A DNA stretch of 64,000 nt from Streptomyces sp. NBC_00094 (GCF_026343125.1 NZ_JAPEMB010000001.1:3601501-3665500); one strand, 5' to 3'; positions 1 through 9,269 are shown, counted from the stretch's first letter. The notes: a model not told the origin generated them from the sequence alone. Numbers and translations are program-made.

Positions 1-764
1 CTCGCGACGGTGTGGGGTTCGTCGAGGTGCGCGAGGGCGTGGGCACGGACGACGGCGAGGGCATCGGCGTCGCGGTCGGCGCGTGGGGTGGGGTGCTCGA
101 TGAACTGGGCCTGGGTTCCCGTGCGGAAGGGGGCGGTGACCATGGAGCGGGCGACGGAGGCGGCAGCTTCGGCTCCGTGGGCGGTGCGGACGAGGTGGAG
201 GCAGAGGTCGATACCGGCGGCGGTGCCGGCCGAGGTCCAGATGCCGGAGTCCTCGACGAAGAGCGCGTCGGGCTCGACCCGGATCTCGGGGTGGCGGGTG
301 GCGAGGGTCTGGGCCAGGTGCCAGTGGGTGACGGCCCGGCGGCCGTCGAGGAGGCCGGCGCGGGCGAGGACGAAGGCGCCGGCGCAGAGGGAGGCGACGG
401 GGATGCCCGCGGTGTGGGCGCGGCGGAGGGCGTCGAGGACGGCTGCCGGCACGTCGGCGTCGGGGTCCTCTATACCGGGGACGAGCACCAGGTCCGCGGG
501 GGTGAGCTCGTCGAGCCAGGTGAGGGGGCGGTCCGGGGTGAGGGTGAGGCCGCCGCGGAGGGGGACGGGGGTGTGCGGGTCTGCGGCGACCCGGTGGAGG
601 TCGAAGGGCGGGACGCCGCGCAGGGTGCGGTCGCTGCCCCAGACCTCGGTGATGACGGAGACGTCGAAGGCGCGGATGCCGGGGAAGGAGAGGAGGGCGA
701 TGCGCTGGGGGCTGGGGGCTGGGGTCGGCTGCACGGGTGGCAGTAAACCATCGATCGTCGGCAT
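1..764 (-). CDS. GlxA-family transcriptional regulator (DJ-1/PfpI plus AraC type), 3' end outside window
   Basis: Partial gene running off the left edge; 254 codons are visible. The start is the ATG at 764-762 with a purine-rich AGAGGG about 4 bases upstream. Residues about 20-190 form a DJ-1/PfpI (class I amidotransferase-like) domain, with the nucleophile-elbow motif ASLCAGAF around Cys127. The visible part ends in the linker that in this family leads to a C-terminal AraC helix-turn-helix, so the DNA-binding part lies outside the window. GlxA-type proteins are cytoplasmic regulators whose PfpI domain is thought to sense a ligand. It is transcribed divergently from the cysteine hydrolase at 810 with only 45 bases between them, so that gene is the likely target. 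Family assignment is firm; ligand and target are inference. Confidence 0.85.
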   Translation of the reverse strand, partial: MPTIDGLLPPVQPTPAPSPQRIALLSFPGIRAFDVSVITEVWGSDRTLRGVPPFDLHRVAADPHTPVPLRGGLTLTPDRPLTWLDELTPADLVLVPGIEDPDADVPAAVLDALRRAHTAGIPVASLCAGAFVLARAGLLDGRRAVTHWHLAQTLATRHPEIRVEPDALFVEDSGIWTSAGTAAGIDLCLHLVRTAHGAEAAASVARSMVTAPFRTGTQAQFIEHPTPRADRDADALAVVRAHALAHLDEPHTVA

Positions 765-809
765 TCAACCCTCTGGGGGAGGTGGCCGGGCGGCGGCAGG
801 ATCGTCCGT

Positions 810-1412
810 ATGGAGATCGCGGAGAACGCAGCGCTGGTGGTCGTCGACGTGCAGAAGGGCTTCGAGGAGGAGTTCTGGGGGAAGCGGAACAACCCTGCCG
901 CGGAGGAGAACATCGCGGAGCTGATCGACCTGTGGCAGGAGACGGGGCGTCCGGTCGCCTTCGTGCGGCACGACTCCCTGGAGGGCTCGCGGTCGCCGTT
1001 GCGGAAGGGGTACGTGGGGAACGACTTCAAGGACTTCGTCGAGGAGCGGCGGGGGAAGGGCGCCGGGCCTGAGCTGCTGGTGACGAAGTCGGTGAACTCG
1101 GCCTTCTACGGGGAGCCGTCGCTGGACGGGTGGCTGGCCGGGCTGGGCGTCGCGCAGATCGTGATCGTCGGGATCCAGACGAACATGTGCAACGAGACGA
1201 CGGCCCGGATGGGCGGGAACCTCGGGTACGAGGTGGTGTTCCCGCTGGACGCGATGCACACCTTCGACCTGGAGGGGCCGTTCGGCTGGTCGCGGACGGC
1301 CGAGGAGCTCTCGCAGGCCACGGCCGTCTCGTTGCACGGGGGTGGGTTCGCGCAGGTCGTGACGGTGCGGGATGTGGTGGAGGGGGCTTCGGCTTCCGCC
1401 GGGGTGCGGTGA
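810..1412 (+). CDS. Isochorismatase-family cysteine hydrolase
   Basis: A 200-residue single-domain protein of normal length for the isochorismatase-like cysteine hydrolases. The catalytic triad is visible: Asp13 in VVVDVQKGF, Lys93 in LLVTKSVNSAF and Cys127 in GIQTNMCNETT. These cytoplasmic enzymes hydrolyse amide or related bonds in small molecules (nicotinamide, N-carbamoyl compounds, isochorismate); the substrate cannot be read from the sequence. It is divergent from the GlxA-type regulator upstream, an arrangement common for these regulator/enzyme pairs, and ends in a hairpin shared with the convergent proC gene. Confidence 0.88.
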   Translation: MEIAENAALVVVDVQKGFEEEFWGKRNNPAAEENIAELIDLWQETGRPVAFVRHDSLEGSRSPLRKGYVGNDFKDFVEERRGKGAGPELLVTKSVNSAFYGEPSLDGWLAGLGVAQIVIVGIQTNMCNETTARMGGNLGYEVVFPLDAMHTFDLEGPFGWSRTAEELSQATAVSLHGGGFAQVVTVRDVVEGASASAGVR

Positions 1413-1421
1413 CCCCGGCGG
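1396..1421. terminator. Hairpin between convergent cysteine hydrolase and proC
   Basis: Perfect 10-bp stem CCGCCGGGGT / ACCCCGGCGG with a 6-base loop, overlapping the hydrolase stop codon and lying 9 bases from the proC stop. Its position between convergent genes fits a bidirectional terminator. There is no T-run, which is usual in Streptomyces. Confidence 0.55.
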
Positions 1422-1430
1422 AGGGAGGCG

Positions 1431-2240
1431 TCAGCCGTTGCCGGAGGCGAGTTCGCGGCTGCGGTCGCGGGCGGCTTCGAGGGCGGCGATGAGGGCGGCC
1501 CGGACGCCGTGGTTCTCCAGCTCGCGGATGGCGCTGATGGTGGTGCCGGCCGGGGAGGTGACGGCCTCGCGGAGCTTGACGGGGTGCTCGCCGCTGTCGC
1601 GGAGCATCACGGCGGCGCCGATGGCGGCCTGGACGATGAGGTCGTGGGCCTGGGCGCGGGGCAGTCCGAGGAGGATGCCGGCGTCGGTCATGGCCTCGAC
1701 GAGGAAGTAGAAGTAGGCCGGGCCTGAGCCGGAGAGGGCGGTGGCCGCGTCCTGCTGGGACTCGGGGACCCGGAGGGTCTTGCCGACGCCGCCGAAGATC
1801 TCCTCGGTGTGGACGAGGTGGGCGGGGGTGGCGTGGCTGCCGCCCGAGATGACGGACATGCCTTCGTCGACGAGGACGGGGGTGTTGGGCATGACGCGGA
1901 CGACGGGGGTGCCGGCGGTGAGGCGCTCCTCGATGAAGGAGGTGGGGATGCCGGCGGCGGCGCTGATGACGAGGCGGTCGGCGGCGACGTGGGGGGCGAG
2001 CTCGTCGAGGAGGCGGCCCATGTCCTGCGGCTTGACGGCCAGGATCAGGGTGTCGGCGCGCTTGGCGGCCTCGGCGTTGGTGACGGCCTCGACGCCGTAG
2101 CGGGCGTGGAGCTCCTCGGCGCGTTCGGTGCGGCGGGCCGTGACCAGGAGGTTCGCGGGGCGCCAGCCGGCGCGGATCATCCCGCTGAGGAGCGCTTCAC
2201 CGATCTTGCCGGTGCCGAGGACTGCGACGGTCTGGGTCAT
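1431..2240 (-). CDS. proC: Pyrroline-5-carboxylate reductase
   Basis: A 269-residue protein of normal ProC length. It makes L-proline from 1-pyrroline-5-carboxylate with NAD(P)H, the last step of proline synthesis, in the cytoplasm. The N-terminus MTQTVAVLGTGKIGEALLSG carries the Rossmann GxGxIG motif, and the C-terminal half has the conserved GSGPAYFYFLVEAMTDAG and SPAGTT motifs. The start at 2240 puts the Rossmann strand right at the N-terminus; a longer reading frame upstream has no family match. It stands alone, convergent with the hydrolase. Confidence 0.96.
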   Translation of the reverse strand: MTQTVAVLGTGKIGEALLSGMIRAGWRPANLLVTARRTERAEELHARYGVEAVTNAEAAKRADTLILAVKPQDMGRLLDELAPHVAADRLVISAAAGIPTSFIEERLTAGTPVVRVMPNTPVLVDEGMSVISGGSHATPAHLVHTEEIFGGVGKTLRVPESQQDAATALSGSGPAYFYFLVEAMTDAGILLGLPRAQAHDLIVQAAIGAAVMLRDSGEHPVKLREAVTSPAGTTISAIRELENHGVRAALIAALEAARDRSRELASGNG

Positions 2241-2274
2241 GGGGCTTTCACCTCGCCGGAAGGGGCTTGCGCCT

Positions 2275-2311
2275 GTTCGGGCGGATGAATGCGTTGTCCA
2301 TCCGCCTGAAC
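2275..2311. terminator. Hairpin between ABC permease and proC
   Basis: Inverted repeat GTTCGGGCGGATG / CATCCGCCTGAAC with one mismatch position and an 11-base loop. It lies 47 bases after the stop of the upstream ABC permease gene (same strand) and 34 bases before the proC start. It could end the exporter transcript or form a leader structure for proC. Confidence 0.45.
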
Positions 2312-2358
2312 ATCCTCGCACCGGGTGGTGGGGCTGTGCGTGGCTGTCCGAGGGGCGG

Positions 2359-3096
2359 TCATGCCGTGCGGCGGCGGAGGGTGGCCGCGCCGAGGGCGAG
2401 GACGAGGACGGCGCAGCCGGCGACGACGAGGGCGTCGCGGACGAAGTCGCCGGTGACGTCGGGGTGGCGGAGGACCTGGTTCATGCCGTCGACGGCGTAC
2501 GACATGGGCAGGACGTCGGAGAGCGCTTCGAGGGCGGGGGCCATCTGGTCGCGCGGGGTGAAGAGTCCGCAGAGCAGGAGCTGGGGGAAGATCACGGCCG
2601 GCATGAACTGGACGGCCTGGAACTCCGAGGCGGCGAAGGCGGAGACGAAGAGGCCGAGGGCGGTGCCGAGGAGGGCGTCGAGGAGGGCGACCAGGAGGAG
2701 GAGCCAGGGGGAGCCGACGACGTCGAGGCCGAGGAACCAGACGGCGAGGCCGGTGGCCAGGACGGACTGGACGACGGCGAGGAGGCCGAAGGCGAGGGCG
2801 TAGCCGGCGATGAGGTCGGCCTTGCCGAGGGGCAGGGCGAGCAGCCGTTCCAGGGTGCCGGAGGTGCGCTCCCTGAGGGTGGCGATGGAGGTCACCAGGA
2901 ACATCGTGATGAGCGGGAAGATGCCGAGCAGTGAGGCCCCGATGTTGTCGAAGGTGCCCGGGCTTCCGTCGAACACGTACCGGAGCAGGAAGAGCATGAC
3001 GCAGGGCACGAGGAGCATCAGGGCGATCGAGCGGGGGTCGTGGCGCAGCTGACGCAGGACGCGGGCGGCGGTGGCGAGGGTGCGGGCGCTGCTCAT
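2359..3096 (-). CDS. ABC-2 type transporter permease (DrrB-like)
   Basis: A 245-residue integral membrane protein of the ABC-2 permease family, with about six hydrophobic segments and the family motif around TSGTLERLLALPL after the second segment. It should pair with the ATPase encoded just upstream to export a hydrophobic compound, in the manner of the daunorubicin exporter DrrAB. The ATG start at 3096 overlaps the ATPase stop by 4 bases (ATGA), which indicates translational coupling. The substrate is unknown. A hairpin follows the gene. Confidence 0.9.
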   Translation of the reverse strand: MSSARTLATAARVLRQLRHDPRSIALMLLVPCVMLFLLRYVFDGSPGTFDNIGASLLGIFPLITMFLVTSIATLRERTSGTLERLLALPLGKADLIAGYALAFGLLAVVQSVLATGLAVWFLGLDVVGSPWLLLLVALLDALLGTALGLFVSAFAASEFQAVQFMPAVIFPQLLLCGLFTPRDQMAPALEALSDVLPMSYAVDGMNQVLRHPDVTGDFVRDALVVAGCAVLVLALGAATLRRRTA

Positions 3097-3983
3097 GACC
3101 GGGGCTCCTCGTGGGCGGTGTCGGGGTGGCCTGCTCGGGCGGCGGCCGCGTCGACGAGGCGGAGGAAGGCCTCTTCGACGGTGGCGGTGTCGTTGCGGCG
3201 GCGGAGGGCCTCGGGGGTGTCCTCGGCGAGGATCTCGCCCTCGCGCATGAGGAGGAGGCGGTGGCAGCGTTCGGCCTCGTCCATGACGTGGGAGGAGACG
3301 AGGAGCGTCGTCCCGCGGTCGGCGGCGATCTGGTGGAAGAGGTTCCACAGGTCGCGACGGAGGACGGGGTCGAGGCCGACGGTGGGTTCGTCGAGGACGA
3401 GGAGCTCGGGGGTGCCGAGGAGGGCGACGGCGAGGGAGACCCGGCTGCGCTGGCCACCGGAGAGCCGGCCGGCGAGGGAGTCGGCGTGCGAGGTGAGGTC
3501 GACGTCGGTGATGGCCCGGTCGACGGCGGTGCGGCGGTCGTGGCGCAGGGCGCGGCCGGGGAGCAGGACGGCGGCGAAGTAGTCGAGGTTCTGGCGGACG
3601 GTGAGGTCGTCGTAGACGGAGGGGGCCTGGGTGACGTAGCCGATGCGGGAGCGGAGGGTGGGGTCGCCGGCGGGGCGGCCGAGGACCTGGAGGGTGCCGC
3701 CGACCTTGGCCTGGGTGCCGACGATCGCGCGCATCAGGGTGGTCTTGCCGCAGCCGGAGGGGCCGAGGAGGCCGGTGATGCGGCCGGACGGGACGGTGAA
3801 GTCGAGGCCGCGCAGGACGGTGCGCTCGCCGCGGACGGCGGTGAGGGCCTGGGCGGTGATGGCCGCGGGGGTGGCTGTGCCGTCGGCGTTGTCGGTTGTG
3901 GGGGCCGGTTCCGTCGAGCCCGTCACACCCGTCGGGTAATTCATCATGTGATGAATAGTGCTCCTGGGGGTGCCGGCCGTCAA
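3093..3983 (-). CDS. ABC transporter ATP-binding protein (DrrA-like exporter ATPase)
   Basis: Cytoplasmic nucleotide-binding subunit of the exporter. Walker A is GPSGCGKT, the signature motif LSGGQRSRV, Walker B LLVLDEP and the H-loop SSH are all present, so it should be active. The frame opens at 3983, but the real start may be one of the two ATGs in MMNYPTG at 3947-3950; these sit inside an 18-bp perfect palindrome (3939-3956) that looks like an operator. In that case the product has about 284 residues. It is the first gene of a two-gene operon with the permease. No regulator gene of its own is adjacent. Confidence 0.9.
   Translation of the reverse strand: MTAGTPRSTIHHMMNYPTGVTGSTEPAPTTDNADGTATPAAITAQALTAVRGERTVLRGLDFTVPSGRITGLLGPSGCGKTTLMRAIVGTQAKVGGTLQVLGRPAGDPTLRSRIGYVTQAPSVYDDLTVRQNLDYFAAVLLPGRALRHDRRTAVDRAITDVDLTSHADSLAGRLSGGQRSRVSLAVALLGTPELLVLDEPTVGLDPVLRRDLWNLFHQIAADRGTTLLVSSHVMDEAERCHRLLLMREGEILAEDTPEALRRRNDTATVEEAFLRLVDAAAARAGHPDTAHEEPRS
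3939..3956. promoter_or_regulatory. Perfect palindrome over the start region of the ABC exporter operon
   Basis: ATTCATCA-TG-TGATGAAT, an 8-bp perfect inverted repeat with a 2-bp spacer. It is strikingly AT-rich for this genome and overlaps the likely start codons of the ATPase gene. The symmetry and position fit the operator of a dimeric repressor (GntR, MarR or PadR type). The cognate regulator is not in the window. Confidence 0.5.
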
Positions 3984-4037
3984 GCATCCGCGCAGGGCGG
4001 AGCCAGGCGGGGCGGGTGGAGGGTGGAGCGGGGGTGG

Positions 4038-4562
4038 TTACTTGCGCTTGGGCTTCTTGCGGGCGGCCGGGTTGCCCGTGCGGGCGTCGCGGCGCTTCTC
4101 GTACTGGGCGCGAGACGTCTCGTACTCCGCGCGGCGCAGCTTCTCGCCGGGCGCCTCGGTGAAGGAGCGGAAGAAGTAGGCGAGGAGCGAGCCGATGAAG
4201 CCGATCGCCTTGAGGCTGCGCAGGGACTCCTCGCGGGCCGGGTCGGCGGGGCGGCGGAGGAAGCCCTCCCAGGTCTTGCGGAAGGCGATGGCGCTGCAGA
4301 CCGCGAACATGACGACGACCAGCACGTTCACGAAACTGCCGATGTTCGCGATCTCCAGGCCTTCGTAGGCGAAGCGCAGCACGAAGCAGGCCGCGACGGC
4401 GGCGGCCAGCGAGCCGGCGGCCACGCCGACGCGGCGCAGCGCGTAGTTGCCGCTGCGGTCGACCCAGGTCGTACCGAAGAAACGGATCTCCTCGGGCTGC
4501 GGGCCGCCTGCCGTCGTGCTGGGGGTCTGCTCCGTGCCGGGGGTCTGCTCGTCGTCGCTCAC
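4038..4562 (-). CDS. Hypothetical membrane protein with two transmembrane segments
   Basis: A 174-residue protein I can place only as a conserved Streptomyces membrane protein. The N-terminal 35 residues are polar and Thr/Pro-rich. Two hydrophobic segments follow (around AAGSLAAAVAACFVLRF and NVLVVVMFAVCSAIAF), then a basic cytoplasmic tail ending in AARKKPKRK. The GTG start at 4562 (VSDDEQTPG) avoids an upstream extension that reads through the neighbouring gene. No catalytic motif is visible and the function is unknown. Confidence 0.75.
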   Translation of the reverse strand: MSDDEQTPGTEQTPSTTAGGPQPEEIRFFGTTWVDRSGNYALRRVGVAAGSLAAAVAACFVLRFAYEGLEIANIGSFVNVLVVVMFAVCSAIAFRKTWEGFLRRPADPAREESLRSLKAIGFIGSLLAYFFRSFTEAPGEKLRRAEYETSRAQYEKRRDARTGNPAARKKPKRK

Positions 4563-4597
4563 GAGGTCGATTATCCCCGGAGCGAGAGAGGAGAGCC

Positions 4598-4915
4598 TCA
4601 GGCGCAGCGCGATGCGACGTAGCCGTCGCTGCCCGTGTTCACGTACGCGTCGGAGACGTACTCGCCCGGGGCGATGTTGTCCCAGAGGTTGGTGGTGCCG
4701 TACGGGCCGCTGATCCATTCGCCGGGCTTCTGGCAGTGGATCGGCACCGTGGAGCCCGCTGCCAGCGCCCGGACGATCGGGTACTGGGTGCTCGGGCCCG
4801 AGCGCACGTTGACCCGGTAGCCGGGCGCGGTCGCGTAGCGCTTGACCGTGCCCGTCGTCGTCACGGCCACAGCCGTCGTCACGGCCGCGGTGGCCTGCTT
4901 GTCGTCGGTCCCCAT
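4598..4915 (-). CDS. Small SH3b-domain protein
   Basis: A 105-residue protein whose residues about 30-105 match the bacterial SH3 (SH3b) fold: the hallmark YRVNVRSGPSTQYPIV is followed by GSTVPIHCQKPGEW and two more beta-strand blocks. Such domains bind peptidoglycan or proteins at the cell surface. The start at 4915 is supported by GGGGGAGG five bases upstream; an in-frame ATG at 4930 lies before that site. The N-terminus (about 30 residues, Ala/Val/Thr-rich) is a weak signal-peptide candidate without a clear charged n-region. Two cysteines (in PIHCQ and SRCA) could pair. Function beyond binding is unknown. Confidence 0.75.
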   Translation of the reverse strand: MGTDDKQATAAVTTAVAVTTTGTVKRYATAPGYRVNVRSGPSTQYPIVRALAAGSTVPIHCQKPGEWISGPYGTTNLWDNIAPGEYVSDAYVNTGSDGYVASRCA

Positions 4916-5071
4916 GGTGTCCTCCCCCATTGGCGCAAAAGCGCTCCGCCGAGTTTCACTCTCTGCGACGCGCAGGCTAGCAAGCCCCTCCGACATCGCG
5001 AACACCATGGACTAGGCTCCGTCGGGTCGCGCACGCGCGCGATGTGACGGGGAATCACACGGGGGTGGGCG

Positions 5072-7243
5072 ATGCCACCGTTGCGCAGCACCGGTGCCGA
5101 CCGGGACGCGGAAGGGCCCGAGTACGCGGGCGGCTACCGCCTCCAGGCGTGTCTGGGATCCGGCGGCATGGGGGTCGTCCACCTCGCCGCATCGGCCTCC
5201 GGCCTGCGGCTCGCGGTCAAGGTCGTCCACGCTCGGTACGCGGAGGACCCTGAGTTCAGGGCTCGTTTCCGCCAGGAGGTCGCGGCCGCCCGGCGGGTCA
5301 GCGGGGCCTTCACCGCGCCGGTCGTCGACGCCGACCCCGATGCCGTACGCCCCTGGATGGCCACGCTCTACGTGCCGGGGCCGACCCTCGCCGACCAGGT
5401 GAAGCGGAACGGCCCCCTGTCCCCCGCCGAACTGCGCCGGCTCACCGCCGGGCTCGCGGAGGCGCTGCGCGACATCCACCGCGCCGGAGTCGTCCACCGG
5501 GACCTCAAGCCCAGCAACGTCCTGCTCACCGACACCGGTCCCAAGGTCATCGACTTCGGCATCTCCCGGCCCGTCGACAGCGACCTGCACACCGAGACGG
5601 GCAAGCTCATCGGCTCGCCGCCCTTCATGGCGCCCGAGCAGTTCCAGCGACCCCGCGAGGTCGGACCCGCGGCGGACGTCTTCGCGCTGGGTTCGGTCCT
5701 CGTGCACGCGGCGACCGGTCACGGCCCGTTCGACTCCGACAGCCCGTACATCGTGGCCTACCAGGTCGTCCACGACGATCCCGATCTGACGGGCGTGCCG
5801 GAGGAGCTGGCGCCGCTCGTCGCGCGCTGCCTCGCCAAAGAGCCCGCCGAGCGGCCGACCCCCGGCGAGATCATGTCTGCGCTGCTGCCGCCCTCGTACG
5901 AGGCGGAGGCTTTCATACCGGCGCAGCGGCGACGCCCCACCCTGCCGGAGGGCGAGCCCGGAATCTCGCCCGCCTGGGACGCGGACACCCCGGTCCGGAC
6001 CACCACCGCGCCTCCCCCGCGCCGTCGGCGCCCGCGCGTCCGTCCGCGCATCCGTCCGCGGCTGACGGCCGCCTTGGTCGCGGTGCTCGCGCTCACCGGC
6101 GCCGGGCTGTACGGAGCGCTCAGCACTCCGTCGGGCGGCGGGCCCGCGGCGCCCGCCCGCCCCGACGAGGTGGCCACGGTCTTCGCCGGCTGGCGGACCT
6201 CGCTGCAGGAGCGCGGTCCCACGGCCGCCCCCGCCTGCGCGCACGGCGACGGCGCGCTGTACTGCGTGGCCCGGGGCGTCGGCATCGCCCGGCTCGACCC
6301 CGTCACCGGGCGGGTCCTCTGGTCGCGGACCACTCCCATCGACTCGGAGACCCCGACCACGCCCGTACTCCTGGGCAACGGCCTGGTCGGCGCCGCCGCT
6401 CCGACGGGCCCGCTGCGGGCGTACGCGGTCGGCGCCGGCACTCCCGGCTGGAGCGCCGAGGCGGATCTCCCCGAGCTGTACCGGCCGGCCGGCGACACCG
6501 TCGTCCTCTCCGACGGACGGGGCGGGCTCCGGGCCCTCGACAGCCGCAGCGGCAAGGAGCTCTGGCGGCACGGCCTGACCGGTTTCGAGCTGCCGCGGAT
6601 CGGCACGTACGACGCGCCCTCCGGGCTGCTGACCGTCTCCGAGGTCTCGGCCGACGGCACGAGCACGCGGGTCGGCACGGTCCGGCCCCGGACCGGCGAG
6701 GTCGCCTGGCACCGGAGCCTGGAGGGCGACCTCGCCCCGGTGGGCCGTACCGGCGACGGAACGCTCGTCCTCGCCGACCACTACCAGGACCCGCTGATCG
6801 ACGGGCTCGTCCTGCTGGCCCCCGACGGCGCCGCGAAGTCCGTACGACGGCTGTCCCTGCCCTACCGGATCGACGTCCGGGGCGTCGCCGTGCGCGGCGC
6901 GGTCGTCCACGTCCTCGACGCGAACGGGCACCTCACCGCCTTCGACACCGCCGCGCCGAAGGGGCGGGTGCTGTGGGAGCTGGAGACGGGCGCCGGAAAC
7001 GTCTCCGTGCCGGTCCTCGGCGGCGACGACCGCCTCTACTTCTCCGTGCAGGACGGACGGCTCCTCGCCGTCGACACCAAGCGCGGGGCGCTGATCGGCC
7101 AGACCCGGCCCCGGCTGCGGAACGGGCGGCTCGGCTACGCGCCGATGGTGCCCGAGCCGCTGGCCGCCGGGGACCGGGTCTTCGGGACGGCGCCCGACGG
7201 CTCCGTCTTCGCGGTCGACGCGCGCGAGCCCGAGTCCTGGTGA
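5072..7243 (+). CDS. Membrane serine/threonine protein kinase with extracellular PQQ-type beta-propeller
   Basis: A 723-residue receptor-like kinase. Residues 20-275 are a Hanks-type kinase domain: glycine loop GSGGMG (29-34), catalytic Lys50, HRDLKPSN (142-149), DFG (161-163) and a MAPEQ segment, so it should be active. A Pro/Arg-rich linker precedes one transmembrane helix at about 331-350. Residues about 370-720 form PQQ-like repeats (ALYCVARGVGIARLDP, GKELWRHG, GEVAWHR, VLWELETG), predicted outside the membrane as a sensor. This is a well-known actinobacterial type, distinct from PASTA kinases. It is a single gene, sharing a strong hairpin with the convergent ilvD. Ligand and substrates are unknown. 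Confidence 0.92.
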   Translation: MPPLRSTGADRDAEGPEYAGGYRLQACLGSGGMGVVHLAASASGLRLAVKVVHARYAEDPEFRARFRQEVAAARRVSGAFTAPVVDADPDAVRPWMATLYVPGPTLADQVKRNGPLSPAELRRLTAGLAEALRDIHRAGVVHRDLKPSNVLLTDTGPKVIDFGISRPVDSDLHTETGKLIGSPPFMAPEQFQRPREVGPAADVFALGSVLVHAATGHGPFDSDSPYIVAYQVVHDDPDLTGVPEELAPLVARCLAKEPAERPTPGEIMSALLPPSYEAEAFIPAQRRRPTLPEGEPGISPAWDADTPVRTTTAPPPRRRRPRVRPRIRPRLTAALVAVLALTGAGLYGALSTPSGGGPAAPARPDEVATVFAGWRTSLQERGPTAAPACAHGDGALYCVARGVGIARLDPVTGRVLWSRTTPIDSETPTTPVLLGNGLVGAAAPTGPLRAYAVGAGTPGWSAEADLPELYRPAGDTVVLSDGRGGLRALDSRSGKELWRHGLTGFELPRIGTYDAPSGLLTVSEVSADGTSTRVGTVRPRTGEVAWHRSLEGDLAPVGRTGDGTLVLADHYQDPLIDGLVLLAPDGAAKSVRRLSLPYRIDVRGVAVRGAVVHVLDANGHLTAFDTAAPKGRVLWELETGAGNVSVPVLGGDDRLYFSVQDGRLLAVDTKRGALIGQTRPRLRNGRLGYAPMVPEPLAAGDRVFGTAPDGSVFAVDAREPESW

Positions 7244-7258
7244 GGCGCCGGTAGACAC

Positions 7259-7303
7259 GACGACGGCGGGGAGTGGGCGCAGTGCCCGCTCCCCGCCGTC
7301 GTC
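7259..7303. terminator. Bidirectional terminator between the kinase gene and ilvD
   Basis: A 20-bp stem (GACGACGGCGGGGAG, one wobble pair, then GGGC) with a 5-base loop, lying between two convergent stop codons (7243 and 7317). It is one of the strongest hairpins in the window. Confidence 0.8.
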
Positions 7304-7316
7304 ACGTCTCCCGGGC

Positions 7317-9170
7317 TCAGCCCAGCTTCGTCACGTCCCGGACCGCGCCCTTGTCCGCGCTCGTCGCCATCGCCGCGTACGCGCGCAGCGCCGCCGACAC
7401 CTTGCGCTGCCGGTTCTTCGGCTCGTACACGCCGTTCAGCGCCTCGCGGCGGGCGGCGAGGGTGGCCTCGTCGACGAGGAGCTCGATCGAGCGGCTCGGG
7501 ATGTCGATACGGATCCGGTCGCCGTCCTCGACGAGGGCGATCGTGCCGCCCGAGGCAGCCTCCGGCGAGGCATGGCCGATGGACAGGCCCGACGTACCGC
7601 CGGAGAAGCGGCCGTCCGTGACCAGCGCGCAGGTCTTGCCCAGGCCCCGGCCCTTGAGGAACGAGGTCGGGTAGAGCATCTCCTGCATGCCGGGGCCGCC
7701 GCGCGGGCCCTCGTAGCGGATGACGACCACGTCGCCGTCGGTGACCTGCTTGTTGAGGATCTTCTCGACGGCCTCGTCCTGCGACTCGCAGACGACGGCC
7801 GGGCCCTCGAAGGTCCAGATCGACTCGTCGACACCGGCCGTCTTCACGACGCAGCCGTCCACGGCCAGGTTGCCGCGCAGGACCGCGAGGCCGCCGTCCT
7901 TCGAGTACGCGTGGGCCGCGTCGCGGATGCAGCCGCCGGCCGCGTCCACGTCCAGCGCCTCCCAGCGCTCGGACTGCGAGAAGGCGGTCGCGGAGCGGAC
8001 GCAGCCGGGGGCCGCGTGGAACAGCTCGACGGCCTCGTCCGACGGGGCTCCGCCGCGGACGTCCCAGGTCTCCAGCCACTCCTTGATGGAGGGCGAGTGG
8101 ACGGAACGGACGTCCTCGTTGAGGAGGCCCGCGCGGTAGAGCTCGCCGAGGATGGCCGGGATGCCGCCCGCCCGGTGCACGTCCTCCATGTAGTACGTGC
8201 GGTCCTTGGCGACGTTCGGGGCGACCTTGGCCAGGCAGGGCACCCGGCGCGAGACCTCGTCCATGTCGCCGAGGCCGTAGTCCAGCTCGGCCTCCTGGGC
8301 GGCGGCGAGCAGGTGCAGGATCGTGTTGGTCGAGCCGCCCATGGCGATGTCGAGGGCCATGGCGTTCTCGAAGGCGGCGCGGGTCGCGATCGAGCGCGGC
8401 AGGACGGAGGCGTCGTCCTCGTCGTAGTAGCGCCGGGTGATGTCGACGACCGTGCGGGCGGCGCTCTCGTACAGCGCCTTGCGGCCCGTGTGGGTGGCGA
8501 GGAGCGAGCCGTTGCCGGGGAGGGAGAGGCCGATCGCCTCGGTCAGGCAGTTCATCGAGTTGGCGGTGAACATGCCGGAACAGGACCCGCAGGTCGGGCA
8601 GGCGTTCTCCTCGATCCGGAGCATGTCCTCGTCCGAGATCTTGGGGTTCACGGCGTCGGACATCGCGTCGACCAGGTCGAGCGTGCGGACGGTGCCGTCG
8701 ACCAGGACCGCGCGGCCGGACTCCATCGGGCCGCCGGAGACGAAGACCGTCGGGATGTTGAGGCGCAGGGCGGCCATCAGCATGCCGGGGGTGATCTTGT
8801 CGCAGTTGGAGATGCAGATCAGGGCGTCGGCGCAGTGCGCCTCGACCATGTACTCCACACTGTCCGCGATCAGGTCGCGGGACGGGAGGCTGTAGAGCAT
8901 GCCTCCGTGGCCCATCGCGATGCCGTCGTCGACGGCGATCGTGTTGAACTCGCGGGCGATGCCACCGGCGGCCGTGATGGCCTCCGAGACGATCCGGCCG
9001 ACCGGCTGGAGGTGGGTGTGGCCGGGGACGAACTCCGTGAAGGAGTTGGCGACCGCGATGATCGGCTTACGGCCGATGTCCGCGCCCGGTACACCGGAGG
9101 CGCGCATAAGGGCGCGTGCGCCCGCCATGTTGCGTCCGTGGGTGACTGTGCGGGACCTCAGCTCGGGCAT
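7317..9170 (-). CDS. ilvD: Dihydroxy-acid dehydratase
   Basis: A 617-residue enzyme, the usual IlvD length. It dehydrates 2,3-dihydroxy-isovalerate and -3-methylvalerate to the 2-keto acids in valine, isoleucine, leucine and pantothenate synthesis, in the cytoplasm. The iron-sulfur ligands are in [12 protein letters not shown] and [19 protein letters not shown], and the C-terminal motif [17 protein letters not shown] is intact. The start [12 protein letters not shown] at 9170 matches the family N-terminus; the longer frame has no support. It is monocistronic and separated from the neighbouring ilv genes that would complete the pathway. Confidence 0.97.
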   Translation of the reverse strand: MPELRSRTVTHGRNMAGARALMRASGVPGADIGRKPIIAVANSFTEFVPGHTHLQPVGRIVSEAITAAGGIAREFNTIAVDDGIAMGHGGMLYSLPSRDLIADSVEYMVEAHCADALICISNCDKITPGMLMAALRLNIPTVFVSGGPMESGRAVLVDGTVRTLDLVDAMSDAVNPKISDEDMLRIEENACPTCGSCSGMFTANSMNCLTEAIGLSLPGNGSLLATHTGRKALYESAARTVVDITRRYYDEDDASVLPRSIATRAAFENAMALDIAMGGSTNTILHLLAAAQEAELDYGLGDMDEVSRRVPCLAKVAPNVAKDRTYYMEDVHRAGGIPAILGELYRAGLLNEDVRSVHSPSIKEWLETWDVRGGAPSDEAVELFHAAPGCVRSATAFSQSERWEALDVDAAGGCIRDAAHAYSKDGGLAVLRGNLAVDGCVVKTAGVDESIWTFEGPAVVCESQDEAVEKILNKQVTDGDVVVIRYEGPRGGPGMQEMLYPTSFLKGRGLGKTCALVTDGRFSGGTSGLSIGHASPEAASGGTIALVEDGDRIRIDIPSRSIELLVDEATLAARREALNGVYEPKNRQRKVSAALRAYAAMATSADKGAVRDVTKLG

Positions 9171-9269
9171 CGTCGCTCGCTCCTCGTGATGGGTGTGCTT
9201 GCATTCGAGCGTACGCCGATGCTCCAAGATCTGGACAGCCTGTCCGTATGGCGGACGGCGTGTTCAGGT

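Noticed and set aside
10..924. Plus-strand frames of 244 and 304 codons opposite the GlxA-type gene
   Set aside because: Composition is Arg/Gly/Glu-biased shadow sequence with no family motif; the minus-strand frame gives a clear PfpI domain.
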